The notes under the pieces: model-generated
What the model was told of the DNA's origin: nothing
What the model saw: only the letters and a program-made list of their open reading frames with translations
Databases searched by the model: none
Source of the DNA: Chitinophagaceae bacterium
GTDB lineage: Bacteria; Bacteroidota; Bacteroidia; Chitinophagales; Chitinophagaceae
Reading direction: 5' to 3'
NCBI GenBank assembly: GCA_016710745.1
Contig: JADJVB010000010.1
Span: 186,001 to 250,000, forward strand
Length of the DNA stretch: 64,000 nucleotides
In this document: one piece after another, positions 16,100 to 23,320 of the stretch
Position numbering within the stretch: position 1 is the stretch's first letter
Layout of the letters: every line of letters begins with the position of its first letter
Program-made: the position numbers and the translations under genes

Positions 16100-16804
16100 A
16101 TGGCCCAAAAAAAATTAGAACGTTTTGCCGCGATAAAAACATTTCCCAATGTGCAGGAATACCCGGCAGATATGAAAGGAAAATGGAACGATTATTACAA
16201 AAACAATAACCCGGTCATCCTGGAACTGGCCTGTGGCAGGGGTGAATATACGGTGGGATTAGCGAGGCTGTTTCCTGGTCAAAATTTTTTAGGTGTTGAT
16301 GTGAAGGGTAACCGGATGTTTATTGGCGCCAAAAAATGCCTGGCCGAAAACATAACCAATGCCGCCTTTTTGCGCACGCAAATTGAAAAGATCGCCGACT
16401 ATTTTGCAGCTGGAGAAGTAGATGAAATCTGGATCACTTTTCCCGATCCTCAACTGCGTACATCAAAAGCAAAAAAACGTTTGACACATCCGCGGTTTTT
16501 AAGGCTCTATAAACAGATCTTAAAACCGGGTGGCTTTATTCACCTCAAAACCGACTCTCCTGATCTGTACCGATTTACGAAAACAGTAGTTGAACTTTTT
16601 GGTCTGACCATTGTTGAGGATCTGGACAATGTTTATGCTGAACCCTTTGTTAAAGAAGCGTTGAAAATAAAAACACATTATGAAAGTCTGGATATAGCGC
16701 AGAGCAATAAAATACATTATCTCAAATTTACACTGCCTCCCGAAATTAAAAATATTGATGACCAACTGCACGAAATTTTAATACAAGATGAACGAATGGA
16801 TTGA
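16100..16804 (+). CDS. trmB: tRNA (guanine-46-N7)-methyltransferase
   Basis: A 234-residue SAM-dependent enzyme that methylates G46 in the tRNA variable loop. The SAM site is LELACGRGEYTVGLA (about 41-55). The motif FPDPQLRTSKAKKRLTHPRF is the TrmB signature for tRNA binding, and HLKTDSPDLY carries the catalytic Asp region. Length is normal. Its 3' end overlaps the DUF5522 gene by 17 nt. Confidence 0.95.
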   Translation: MAQKKLERFAAIKTFPNVQEYPADMKGKWNDYYKNNNPVILELACGRGEYTVGLARLFPGQNFLGVDVKGNRMFIGAKKCLAENITNAAFLRTQIEKIADYFAAGEVDEIWITFPDPQLRTSKAKKRLTHPRFLRLYKQILKPGGFIHLKTDSPDLYRFTKTVVELFGLTIVEDLDNVYAEPFVKEALKIKTHYESLDIAQSNKIHYLKFTLPPEIKNIDDQLHEILIQDERMD

Positions 16805-16991
16805 AAACGAAGATTTTTATTACAACGAACAGGGGCTTATTGTGCTCACGGCCAAATATCACCTCGAAAAGGGCTATTGCTGTGGCAACGGATGCAGGCA
16901 TTGTCCCTATGAATATATAAATGTACCGGAACCAAAACGCTGCAGCCTCTCCAACTCCTCCCCGGGAGGGGCTTTAGAACCTGAAAATTAA
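16788..16991 (+). CDS. DUF5522 small cysteine-rich protein
   Basis: 67 residues. The core motif is CCGNGCRHCPYEY, with four cysteines and one histidine that could bind metal, as in the DUF5522 family. It overlaps trmB by 17 nt, so it is translated from the same message. The last 16 or so residues (CSLSNSSPGGALEPEN) are encoded by a palindromic element and are probably not part of the ancestral protein. The function is unknown. Confidence 0.8.
   Translation: MNEWIENEDFYYNEQGLIVLTAKYHLEKGYCCGNGCRHCPYEYINVPEPKRCSLSNSSPGGALEPEN
16944..16976 (+). repeat. palindromic element forming the 3' end of the DUF5522 gene
   Basis: A CTCCTCCCCGGGAGGGG hairpin of the same family as the intergenic elements. 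The reading frame runs through it to a stop at 16991. Confidence 0.7.
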
Positions 16992-17007
16992 TTGTATCTT
17001 TTCTATT

Positions 17008-17433
17008 ATGAAAAAGAAAAGTTCTAAAAAAATTCTTTCAGTTAACACGCCTCCCCCTTCGGGGCCGGGGGTTAAGGGAACGAACGACGTTCATGGGAGC
17101 GGCTCGTACCATTTTTTTGCCGATGTGTATGATGTGGTGAGGCAGATACCAAAAGGCAAAGTGACTTCCTATGGTGCCATTGCCGGTTACCTGGGCACCA
17201 GGCTTAGCGCCCGTATGGTTGGCTGGGCCATGAATGCAGCCCATACAGCAAAACCCAAAGTGCCTGCACAACGGGTGGTTAACAGAAACGGGATGCTTAC
17301 CGGCAAACATCATTTTGCCACACCCACAGCCATGGAAGAGTTACTGAAAAAGGACGGCGTACCGGTTAAAAATGATACGGTTGTAGATTTTAAGAACCGA
17401 TTTTGGGACCCTTCCGAAGCCCTGGCTTTATAA
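17008..17433 (+). CDS. alkyltransferase-like protein (MGMT fold, no active-site cysteine)
   Basis: 141 residues. From about 36 it follows the DNA-binding domain of O6-alkylguanine DNA alkyltransferase (VYDVVRQIPKGKVTSYGAIA, VGWAMNAA). The active-site PCHRV is replaced by PAQRVV at 86-91, so alkyl transfer is impossible. Alkyltransferase-like proteins instead bind O6-alkylguanine and hand the lesion to nucleotide excision repair. Residues of about 14-33 are a Pro/Gly-rich insert encoded by a palindromic repeat (17049-17097) that is also present in the E1 dehydrogenase gene. Confidence 0.85.
   Translation: MKKKSSKKILSVNTPPPSGPGVKGTNDVHGSGSYHFFADVYDVVRQIPKGKVTSYGAIAGYLGTRLSARMVGWAMNAAHTAKPKVPAQRVVNRNGMLTGKHHFATPTAMEELLKKDGVPVKNDTVVDFKNRFWDPSEALAL
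17049..17097 (+). repeat. palindromic element inserted in frame in the alkyltransferase-like gene
   Basis: It begins CCTCCCCCTTCGGGG and contains AGGGAACGAACGACGTTC. The same two blocks in the same order occur on the sense strand of the E1 gene (59953-60007). The translated peptide is PPPSGPGVKGTNDV. Confidence 0.85.
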
Positions 17434-17499
17434 TTTTTATCACTTGCTCCGCATAAATACTTACTTTAGAATAACTGTTGAACTACAGTCAGCTACATT

Positions 17500-18186
17500 A
17501 TGAGCAATTCTATTCTACAAGGCCATGTCAGTTTCGTAAACCACGAAAAAAAATACATCATCATTGAGTACGACGACAAGGGAAAGAAAAAAGTAGTACA
17601 TGGAAATATTGACCCCAAATTCCTTAAAAAGAAACATAGTTTTTCTATTGGCGATACGGTGACCTTTAGTGTTGGCCTCTCGGGGCGGGGCGACCGGATG
17701 ATTGCCTCTGATATAGAATACCTGTATAACACAGCCCTGGATGTGCTGATCAATAAAGCTAAAACCGAAAATAATTTTATTGGTTATTTAAAGGTAGTGG
17801 ATGATCAATATTTTGTAAAAGAGATCGACAGCTATCTGTTTTTTCCGGTGCCTTTATCGCCCTGGCAGCTAAAGCCTACCGACGCCGAATTAAACGAAGC
17901 CGTAACCTTTGCGTTGGAAAACACGGAGAAAAAAAACAAGATCACGGCTAAACTCTATAACAATAAATATATACCGGAATTTTACACCGCAGTTAAATTA
18001 AACAAGGCCAACACGCCTGTTGATGCAACAGTTTATAAAGTTACGCCGCACGGCATTTATCTAAACCTGGTAGCAGACAAGATACATGTAAAACTGCCAT
18101 TTAAAGAAGGTATAAAAGTAAACGATACACTTAGCCTGAGGATCGTTTATTTAAGCCCGTTTAAAATTATTGCTGAAGAACTATAA
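17500..18186 (+). CDS. conserved protein with cold-shock-like and S1-like ends, unknown function
   Basis: 228 residues, no signal or membrane segment. The N-terminus (LQGHVSFVNHEKKYIIIEYD, then GDTVTFSVGLSGRGDRMIASDIEYL) is patterned like a cold-shock OB fold. The C-terminal 70 residues (VDATVYKVTPHGIYLNLVADKIHVKLPF) resemble an S1 RNA-binding domain. A nucleic-acid-binding role is plausible but not proven. Convergent, overlapping by 6 nt with the membrane gene at 18181. Confidence 0.6.
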   Translation: MSNSILQGHVSFVNHEKKYIIIEYDDKGKKKVVHGNIDPKFLKKKHSFSIGDTVTFSVGLSGRGDRMIASDIEYLYNTALDVLINKAKTENNFIGYLKVVDDQYFVKEIDSYLFFPVPLSPWQLKPTDAELNEAVTFALENTEKKNKITAKLYNNKYIPEFYTAVKLNKANTPVDATVYKVTPHGIYLNLVADKIHVKLPFKEGIKVNDTLSLRIVYLSPFKIIAEEL

Positions 18187-18645
18187 TTCATCCAATTCGT
18201 TGCTTTGCAAATTTAATTGAGCGGCTATTCTGTTTTTTACCGGCATTAACATGGCAAAATACAATATCAAAACAGCTGACAGTGCCAGGAAGGCATAATT
18301 TCCGGTAAGCAATAAACATATACCGCAAACCAGGCTGGCCGCTTCCATCAGTCCCCATTGTAACATAGACGCGGAGCGGTATTTTGTGAGTTTCGTTCTG
18401 GCATCTCCTCCGGTATCATCATTTATTAAAGCCAGTTTCTTTTTAAAAAGGCTTGTGCCTGCAAATATTGCAATGGCTGCATATCCAATAGCTGCTATCT
18501 GCATCATTTTCTCCTGGTGGGTAAAGAGGGGCATCATTTCCTTACTATAAACCAGGTAAAACATAATTGCATTAAAGATCACCTGCCCTGCAAGCAACGC
18601 CCGGTGCATGATATTCATTGTTGAAAACACAGAAGGGTTCTTCAT
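18181..18645 (-). CDS. four-helix membrane protein at the end of the oxidase cluster
   Basis: I chose the ATG at 18645, 11 nt after the DUF420 stop, instead of an upstream ATG that overlaps DUF420. 154 residues with four hydrophobic segments (around 15-35, 45-62, 92-112 and 115-133) and an acidic tail ending NELDEL. No known domain. Position suggests a part in cytochrome oxidase assembly, but nothing in the sequence proves it. Confidence 0.65.
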   Translation of the reverse strand: MKNPSVFSTMNIMHRALLAGQVIFNAIMFYLVYSKEMMPLFTHQEKMMQIAAIGYAAIAIFAGTSLFKKKLALINDDTGGDARTKLTKYRSASMLQWGLMEAASLVCGICLLLTGNYAFLALSAVLILYFAMLMPVKNRIAAQLNLQSNELDEL

Positions 18646-18656
18646 ACCCGAAATAT

Positions 18657-19241
18657 TTACGTGTAATAAGGATTGATCATCAGATAAACCACAACACCCG
18701 TTACTGCTACATAAAACCAAACCGGCCAGGTAATTCTAACCAGTTTTTTATGTTTATCATACTCACCGATCAGTGCCCTGTATGCAGTAAATAAAATGAA
18801 CGGAAGAATGATGGCAGCCAGGGGAATATGGGTTATCAGTATGAAATAGTAGATCATCCTTACAGCGCCCGCTGCGGTTTTTTCATCAGCACTTAAAATG
18901 CCGTCATGATTGATATCGCCAAATTTTGTATCGCCGGCAAGTAGATGATGTGCTATATAGGAGATCAAAAATAAAACCGACAACGCAATAGCCGTCAGCA
19001 TTATTTTTTTATGCAGCTGGTATTTCCTTTGCTTAGCCGAAAAAAGCCCTGCCAGCAATAAAACGGCAACCAGGCTATTGATCACGGCATTAGCTTGGGC
19101 AAAAACATGTACATCAAAACCAGTGTCGATCGTCAATTTGTATTTACTTAAAAAAACAACGGCCGCAAATACCACAAGGGATACGGTATAAATAAACAGC
19201 TTTGCTTTTTTGTCATTCTTGTTGAGTGCGGGTTGCAACAT
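18657..19241 (-). CDS. DUF420 (CtaM-like) oxidase assembly protein with an EF-hand-like loop
   Basis: 194 residues with five helices. The family signature (YYFILITHIPLAAIILPFILFTAYRAL, then HKKLVRITWPVWFYVAVTGVVVYLM) is DUF420, which includes CtaM, needed for heme-copper oxidase maturation in Staphylococcus. Between helices 3 and 4, residues 109-120 read DINHDGILSADE, a complete EF-hand calcium loop, which the usual DUF420 lacks. It is 6 bp downstream of sco. Confidence 0.85.
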   Translation of the reverse strand: MLQPALNKNDKKAKLFIYTVSLVVFAAVVFLSKYKLTIDTGFDVHVFAQANAVINSLVAVLLLAGLFSAKQRKYQLHKKIMLTAIALSVLFLISYIAHHLLAGDTKFGDINHDGILSADEKTAAGAVRMIYYFILITHIPLAAIILPFILFTAYRALIGEYDKHKKLVRITWPVWFYVAVTGVVVYLMINPYYT

Positions 19242-19247
19242 ATCGGG

Positions 19248-20045
19248 TTATTTATTTTCCTGTTTATTCTTCTGCCGGTTGAAAACCAAAATAATTACAA
19301 ACACTATTCCGATGGCAACAAATACCATGGGCAGTATTGGGATCAGTTCACGTAATACGGATGGTTTTTTTTTGTCTTTCTCCAGCATCAGCAAGGGGAT
19401 ATCCTGTACGAGCTGTGCCTGTTTAACCGAATCAAAGCCATTGAACCAACCCCTTACAACCCGGTTACTATCAAGTAAAAAGAAGTTTTCGGTATGAATA
19501 AAGGCAGAATCTACTTCCGTATCGGCCAACCCGGCTTTAAGTTCATTCAACGCAAAATCGTAGATTTCTTTTTTATCGCCTGTTACAAACCACCAGGTAT
19601 CATGATTAGCGTTGTACCGGTCGGCAAATTTCCGTAACTGCGGAACCGAGTCGTGTTCCGGATCAACGCTGATCGATATAAACTGAACAATACTGTCGTT
19701 TTTAAGGAAAGAGTCCTGTAAACGCTTCATGCTTTTTGTAAGGCCGGGGCAAATGGTTGGGCATCTGGTAAAAAAGAAATTGATGACCAGTATTCTTCCT
19801 TTCAAATCATCCAGTGAAACCTTTTTACCCAACTGGTTGGTGAACTGAATATTTTTTACCTTATGCCAGATGGTATCGGTAATCATTTTTCCGTCTTTTT
19901 CGGATACCACAACACTGTCGGGAGTAAAATACCTATGCGGCATATGCACCGCATCCTTGCTGTAATAATCAACAATAAAATATCCCCCTAAAGGTAAAAC
20001 GATGGCCAACAAAATGGCTAAAATGCCTTTTACATTCATAATCAA
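19248..20045 (-). CDS. Sco1/SenC copper chaperone for cytochrome oxidase
   Basis: 265 residues: an N-terminal membrane anchor (about 7-27), a thioredoxin-fold periplasmic domain and an extra C-terminal membrane helix (PILPMVFVAIGIVFVIILVF). The copper ligands are Cys95 and Cys99 in RCPTICPG and His184 in FIHTENFFLLD. Sco proteins load the CuA site of subunit II. A terminator sits between this gene and the upstream subunit IV gene. Confidence 0.93.
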   Translation of the reverse strand: MIMNVKGILAILLAIVLPLGGYFIVDYYSKDAVHMPHRYFTPDSVVVSEKDGKMITDTIWHKVKNIQFTNQLGKKVSLDDLKGRILVINFFFTRCPTICPGLTKSMKRLQDSFLKNDSIVQFISISVDPEHDSVPQLRKFADRYNANHDTWWFVTGDKKEIYDFALNELKAGLADTEVDSAFIHTENFFLLDSNRVVRGWFNGFDSVKQAQLVQDIPLLMLEKDKKKPSVLRELIPILPMVFVAIGIVFVIILVFNRQKNKQENK

Positions 20046-20084
20046 GTATGCTAATCTGCAAATTTACGGCAATGACATTCATTT

Positions 20085-20124
20085 ATGCATAAAACAAAAA
20101 ACCATCCCGGTTTGATCGGGATGG
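20085..20124 (-). terminator. intrinsic terminator inside the oxidase cluster, after subunit IV
   Basis: A perfect 8-bp stem CCATCCCG / CGGGATGG with a 7-nt loop, followed on the minus strand by TTTTTTGTTTT. It falls between subunit IV and sco, so sco, DUF420 and the last gene may be expressed at a lower level or from their own promoter. Confidence 0.75.
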
Positions 20125-20150
20125 CCAATAATTTAAGGGAACCTCCAATA

Positions 20151-20588
20151 CTATGGTTTGGCGTCTTTTTCAACCGGGTGTTGCTGATGCTGTTCTGTTT
20201 GAGCAGGCCGGCTGCCGGCATTGGTATTACGCAGATTCTTCCAGGCGTTTCCATCCCAAAGAAAAGCGGTAATAAACCAAATAAATAACATCAACGGAAC
20301 AACGATCGTCATGATCATGTTCCTGATCTCATCTCCCAGGTGCATAAAAATCGATACAATATAATACGCTTTGGCCAGCGTTAAAATACAAACCATGCCT
20401 TTGAAAAACAATACCAATGTAGCGTTGGGGTTGGCGCCTTTATGAATATTATATATAGCCAGGCCGATCGCCAATTCGATAACGGTGATCAGGGATAAAA
20501 GCCAAAATGTTCTCCAGATCCGTTTAGTACCTGACGCGTGTTCCGGTGCAAAGCTGATTTCTGGTGATGTTACGCCGTGGTCGCTCAT
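20151..20588 (-). CDS. cytochrome c oxidase subunit IV
   Basis: 145 residues with three membrane helices (around 28-48, 55-80 and 88-112). It fits the prokaryotic subunit IV (COX4_pro) pattern, including RTFWLLSLITVIELAIGL and KAYYIVSIFMHLGDE. It stabilises the oxidase core. The C-terminal tail is His/Gln-rich. Confidence 0.85.
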   Translation of the reverse strand: MSDHGVTSPEISFAPEHASGTKRIWRTFWLLSLITVIELAIGLAIYNIHKGANPNATLVLFFKGMVCILTLAKAYYIVSIFMHLGDEIRNMIMTIVVPLMLFIWFITAFLWDGNAWKNLRNTNAGSRPAQTEQHQQHPVEKDAKP

Positions 20589-20630
20589 AATTCAATTATT
20601 TTAAAAATTCTTTAATGCGGTTTATTAAAA

Positions 20631-21368
20631 TTAAATAAGATAGAAGCAAAGGAACACAAATACCCAAACCAAATCTACAAAGTGCCAGTACAATCCTGCT
20701 TTCTCTATCATTTCATAATGACCCCGCTGGTCAAAATGCCCAAGTCTTGTTTTAATCAGCATAACCAAATTGATGATAACACCACTAAATACGTGGAATC
20801 CGTGAAATCCGGTAATTCCGAAGAAATAACCACCAAAAGCGATCGGGCCAGGTGTTGCCACCATGGCGCCATCGTGCATGACCTCGTGTCCCCAGGGGTT
20901 TTTGCTAACCGTTGTTCCCCAATGCTCAATTTGTCCGTTTACTAAAACGGCATGATCACCGGTGATCAAATGCGTCCACTCCCATGCCTGGCAACCCAAA
21001 AACGCAAGTCCGCCTAAAATCGTCAACACCATATATTTTTCAACGCCCTTTCTGTTCATTTTGTGGCCTTCATGCACTGCCAATACCATAGTAACCGAAC
21101 TGAAGATGAGGATAAATGTCATCAAACTCACAAAAGCCAACGGCAGGTTTGCGTGCCCGGCAAAAGGGAAGGCGTTAAAAACGTGGTTTGGATCGGCCCA
21201 GCTATTTACGCTAAAGCGGATGGTACCATAACTGATGAGGAATGCACCAAAAGTAAAGGCATCACTCATTAAAAAGTACCACATCATCACTTTCCCATAG
21301 CTGGCGTTAAATGGACTTCTTCCTCCACTCCACCATTTGGTATTTGTTGGTATCGCTGTTGTTGACAT
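20631..21368 (-). CDS. cytochrome c oxidase subunit III (second copy, long form)
   Basis: 245 residues, about six to seven helices. Typical subunit III signatures are present: GYFFGITGFHGFHVFSGVIIN and GLYWHFVDLVWVFVFLCFYLI at the C-terminus. A polar insert (ITGDHAVLVNGQIEHWGTT) distinguishes it from its neighbour. Two subunit III-like proteins in tandem are normal for Bacteroidota aa3 oxidase operons. Confidence 0.92.
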   Translation of the reverse strand: MSTTAIPTNTKWWSGGRSPFNASYGKVMMWYFLMSDAFTFGAFLISYGTIRFSVNSWADPNHVFNAFPFAGHANLPLAFVSLMTFILIFSSVTMVLAVHEGHKMNRKGVEKYMVLTILGGLAFLGCQAWEWTHLITGDHAVLVNGQIEHWGTTVSKNPWGHEVMHDGAMVATPGPIAFGGYFFGITGFHGFHVFSGVIINLVMLIKTRLGHFDQRGHYEMIEKAGLYWHFVDLVWVFVFLCFYLI

Positions 21369-21382
21369 ATCGAAAAATTAAA

Positions 21383-21417
21383 AGCCTCTCCCCAACCCCT
21401 CTCCAAGGGAGAGGGAA
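21383..21417. repeat. palindromic element between the two subunit III genes
   Basis: Hairpin with the core CCCCTCTCCAAGGGAGAGGG. The rest of this 159-bp gap is AT-rich with no gene. Confidence 0.65.
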
Positions 21418-21527
21418 CTGCTATGAGGCAGTTTTTAAATTAAAAATCTTATACTTTATATTCTTACTCTCTAACTTCTGCTATTTTCTACGACAGGTAT
21501 TATCCAACGCCGTAGAAAACTTGCCGC

Positions 21528-22079
21528 CTACCGGATCATTATTAAAAACAGCAATAAATAGATCCAAAGTGCATCTACAAAGTGCCAGTAGGTTCCTGCC
21601 AATTCAACCGGTACACTGTTATAGGTTCTTGTTTTCCGGCTGAATGCTTTGGCGAACAAAACGAGCAGCACGATTATTCCTCCAACCACATGCGCCGCAT
21701 GCAGCAGCACGATCACGTATATGAAAGAATAGGATACATTGCCGGTTAGTGTTACCTCATGGGCATACAGTTGTTGAAACCCCAGCAACTGAAAAACGAT
21801 AAAAAGAACTCCCAAAACCAATGTTGAAACCACCAGGCTCCGGTACTTACTCATCTCCCGCTGTTTAAAGGCCTTTTCGGCCAGGTAGATGGTTACACTA
21901 CTGGCAACTATGGCCACCGTGCTGTACCAAAAAAAGGATGGCAGGTCAAACGTTTGCCAGCTGGCCTGATTACGTTTGACTATATACGCACTGGTTAACC
22001 CTGCAAACATCATCAGTAAACTGCCGATGCCCACCCACAGGGTAAATTTATGCGGATGAATTTTTTTTCGTTGTTCCAT
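21528..22079 (-). CDS. cytochrome c oxidase subunit III (first copy, short form)
   Basis: 183 residues from the ATG at 22079 (MEQRKKIHPHKF). An upstream ATG in frame would translate a palindromic element (22088-22113), so I rejected it. Five helices. Signatures include HAAHVVGGIIVLLVLF and GTYWHFVDALWIYLLLFLIMIR. Confidence 0.9.
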   Translation of the reverse strand: MEQRKKIHPHKFTLWVGIGSLLMMFAGLTSAYIVKRNQASWQTFDLPSFFWYSTVAIVASSVTIYLAEKAFKQREMSKYRSLVVSTLVLGVLFIVFQLLGFQQLYAHEVTLTGNVSYSFIYVIVLLHAAHVVGGIIVLLVLFAKAFSRKTRTYNSVPVELAGTYWHFVDALWIYLLLFLIMIR

Positions 22080-22087
22080 TGCCACTA

Positions 22088-22113
22088 AGCCCTCCCTATC
22101 TCCCCCAAGGGGA
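22088..22113. repeat. palindromic element before the short subunit III gene
   Basis: CTCCCCCAAGGGG-type hairpin 9 bp upstream of the start codon. It could affect translation of this cistron. Confidence 0.6.
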
Positions 22114-22203
22114 AATAAATTATATTTGATTAATTTGTTTATTTCCATCCTCTCTTTTCAACAGTTTATTCATTTTGCCAATTTGCTGTTCTTTATTCTC
22201 CAC

Positions 22204-22221
22204 GCTTCCCCCTTAGGGAGC
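22204..22221. repeat. palindromic element overlapping the ctaB stop codon
   Basis: CCCCCTTAGGGAG hairpin. It supplies the ctaB stop codon at 22213-22215. Confidence 0.55.
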
Positions 22222-23142
22222 CACCCTGTTGGCGAACAGCGCCAGCAAAACGATCATTAAATAAAAATAAGAACTGAACATTACTTTTCTGGCGCTTCCG
22301 GCAGTCATTTTCACAAACAACATCACACTTACATATACCATCCACAGGTTACAGGCCAGTAAAACGAACATGCTTTCAATTCCCGCGATACCGGTTATAT
22401 AAGGCAGAAATCCAACCGGTATCATCAAGGCGCTGTATATGATACTCTGCATCGCTGTAAACCTTGTTGGTCCTTTATCTGCAGGCAATAATTTGAATCC
22501 GGCTGCTGAATAATCTTTATGAGCCAGCCAGGCTATTGCCCAGAAATGCGGAAACTGCCAAAAAAACTGAATGCCGAATAAAACCCAGGCTCCCGTCCAG
22601 CCAACAGGATCGTTGCCATACGCAGCAATCCAACCGATCAAGCAGGGCAACGCACCCGGTAAGGCACCCACCAGCACCGAAATGGAATTAACCTTTTTAA
22701 GCGGGGTGTAAATAAAGCCGTATAAAAAAAGGCTGAATAAACTTACCAACGCACTCTCCGTGTTAAAAAATTTCCACATCATGAAAACACCCGCCGCACC
22801 GGTGATAAAAGCAAATATACCTGCTTCGTTCATGCTCATTCTTCCACTGGCAACGGGCCTTTTAGCCGTTCGCGCCATTAACGCATCGGACGTTTTTTCC
22901 AAGATCTGGTTAATGGCGTTTGCCGATCCCGTGATCATCATTCCGGCAACAAAAAGTAAAAGAACTGATATTATTTTTTCCCTAACAAAATGTTGCTCAT
23001 TGGGTGCTATTAAAAAACTAACCACCGTACTGAACACCACCATAAAACTCAACGTGAATTTGATCAGCTGAAAATAATCTTTCACTTTGCTAACCAACGT
23101 AAACGAAGTTGAGTTAATTATGGCTTTATTCTCTTTATTCAT
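22213..23142 (-). CDS. ctaB: protoheme IX farnesyltransferase (heme O synthase)
   Basis: A 309-residue UbiA-family prenyltransferase with nine helices. The first Asp-rich site is SANAINQILEKTSDALMART (ND-xxx-D type, with R(T)xxRP in KRPVASGRM). The second region includes FFWQFPHFWAIAW and HKDYSAAGFKLLPAD. It makes heme O for heme A of the neighbouring oxidase. I see no heme A synthase (CtaA) in the window. The last codons and stop lie in a palindromic element. Confidence 0.95.
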   Translation of the reverse strand: MNKENKAIINSTSFTLVSKVKDYFQLIKFTLSFMVVFSTVVSFLIAPNEQHFVREKIISVLLLFVAGMMITGSANAINQILEKTSDALMARTAKRPVASGRMSMNEAGIFAFITGAAGVFMMWKFFNTESALVSLFSLFLYGFIYTPLKKVNSISVLVGALPGALPCLIGWIAAYGNDPVGWTGAWVLFGIQFFWQFPHFWAIAWLAHKDYSAAGFKLLPADKGPTRFTAMQSIIYSALMIPVGFLPYITGIAGIESMFVLLACNLWMVYVSVMLFVKMTAGSARKVMFSSYFYLMIVLLALFANRVAP

Positions 23143-23146
23143 AACA

Positions 23147-23320
23147 GCCTCTCCCTCGTTCCCTCTCCAAAAGAGAGGGAGGCCAAACTTTTGTTTTTAT
23201 TTCAACATTTGTAATTAAGCATTTCAACATTTTCTCTTTATTCTTCATTAATTACGATTTGTAAATCTTCGTCTCTATCTTCCAGTTCCCTCTCCTTTGG
23301 AGAGGGGTTGGGGTGAGGCC
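23147..23320. repeat. two palindromic elements between ctaD and ctaB
   Basis: Elements at 23147-23184 (CCCTCTCCAAAAGAGAGGG) and 23286-23320 (CTCTCCTTTGGAGAG). The second abuts the ctaD stop codon. The remaining gap has no gene. Confidence 0.7.
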
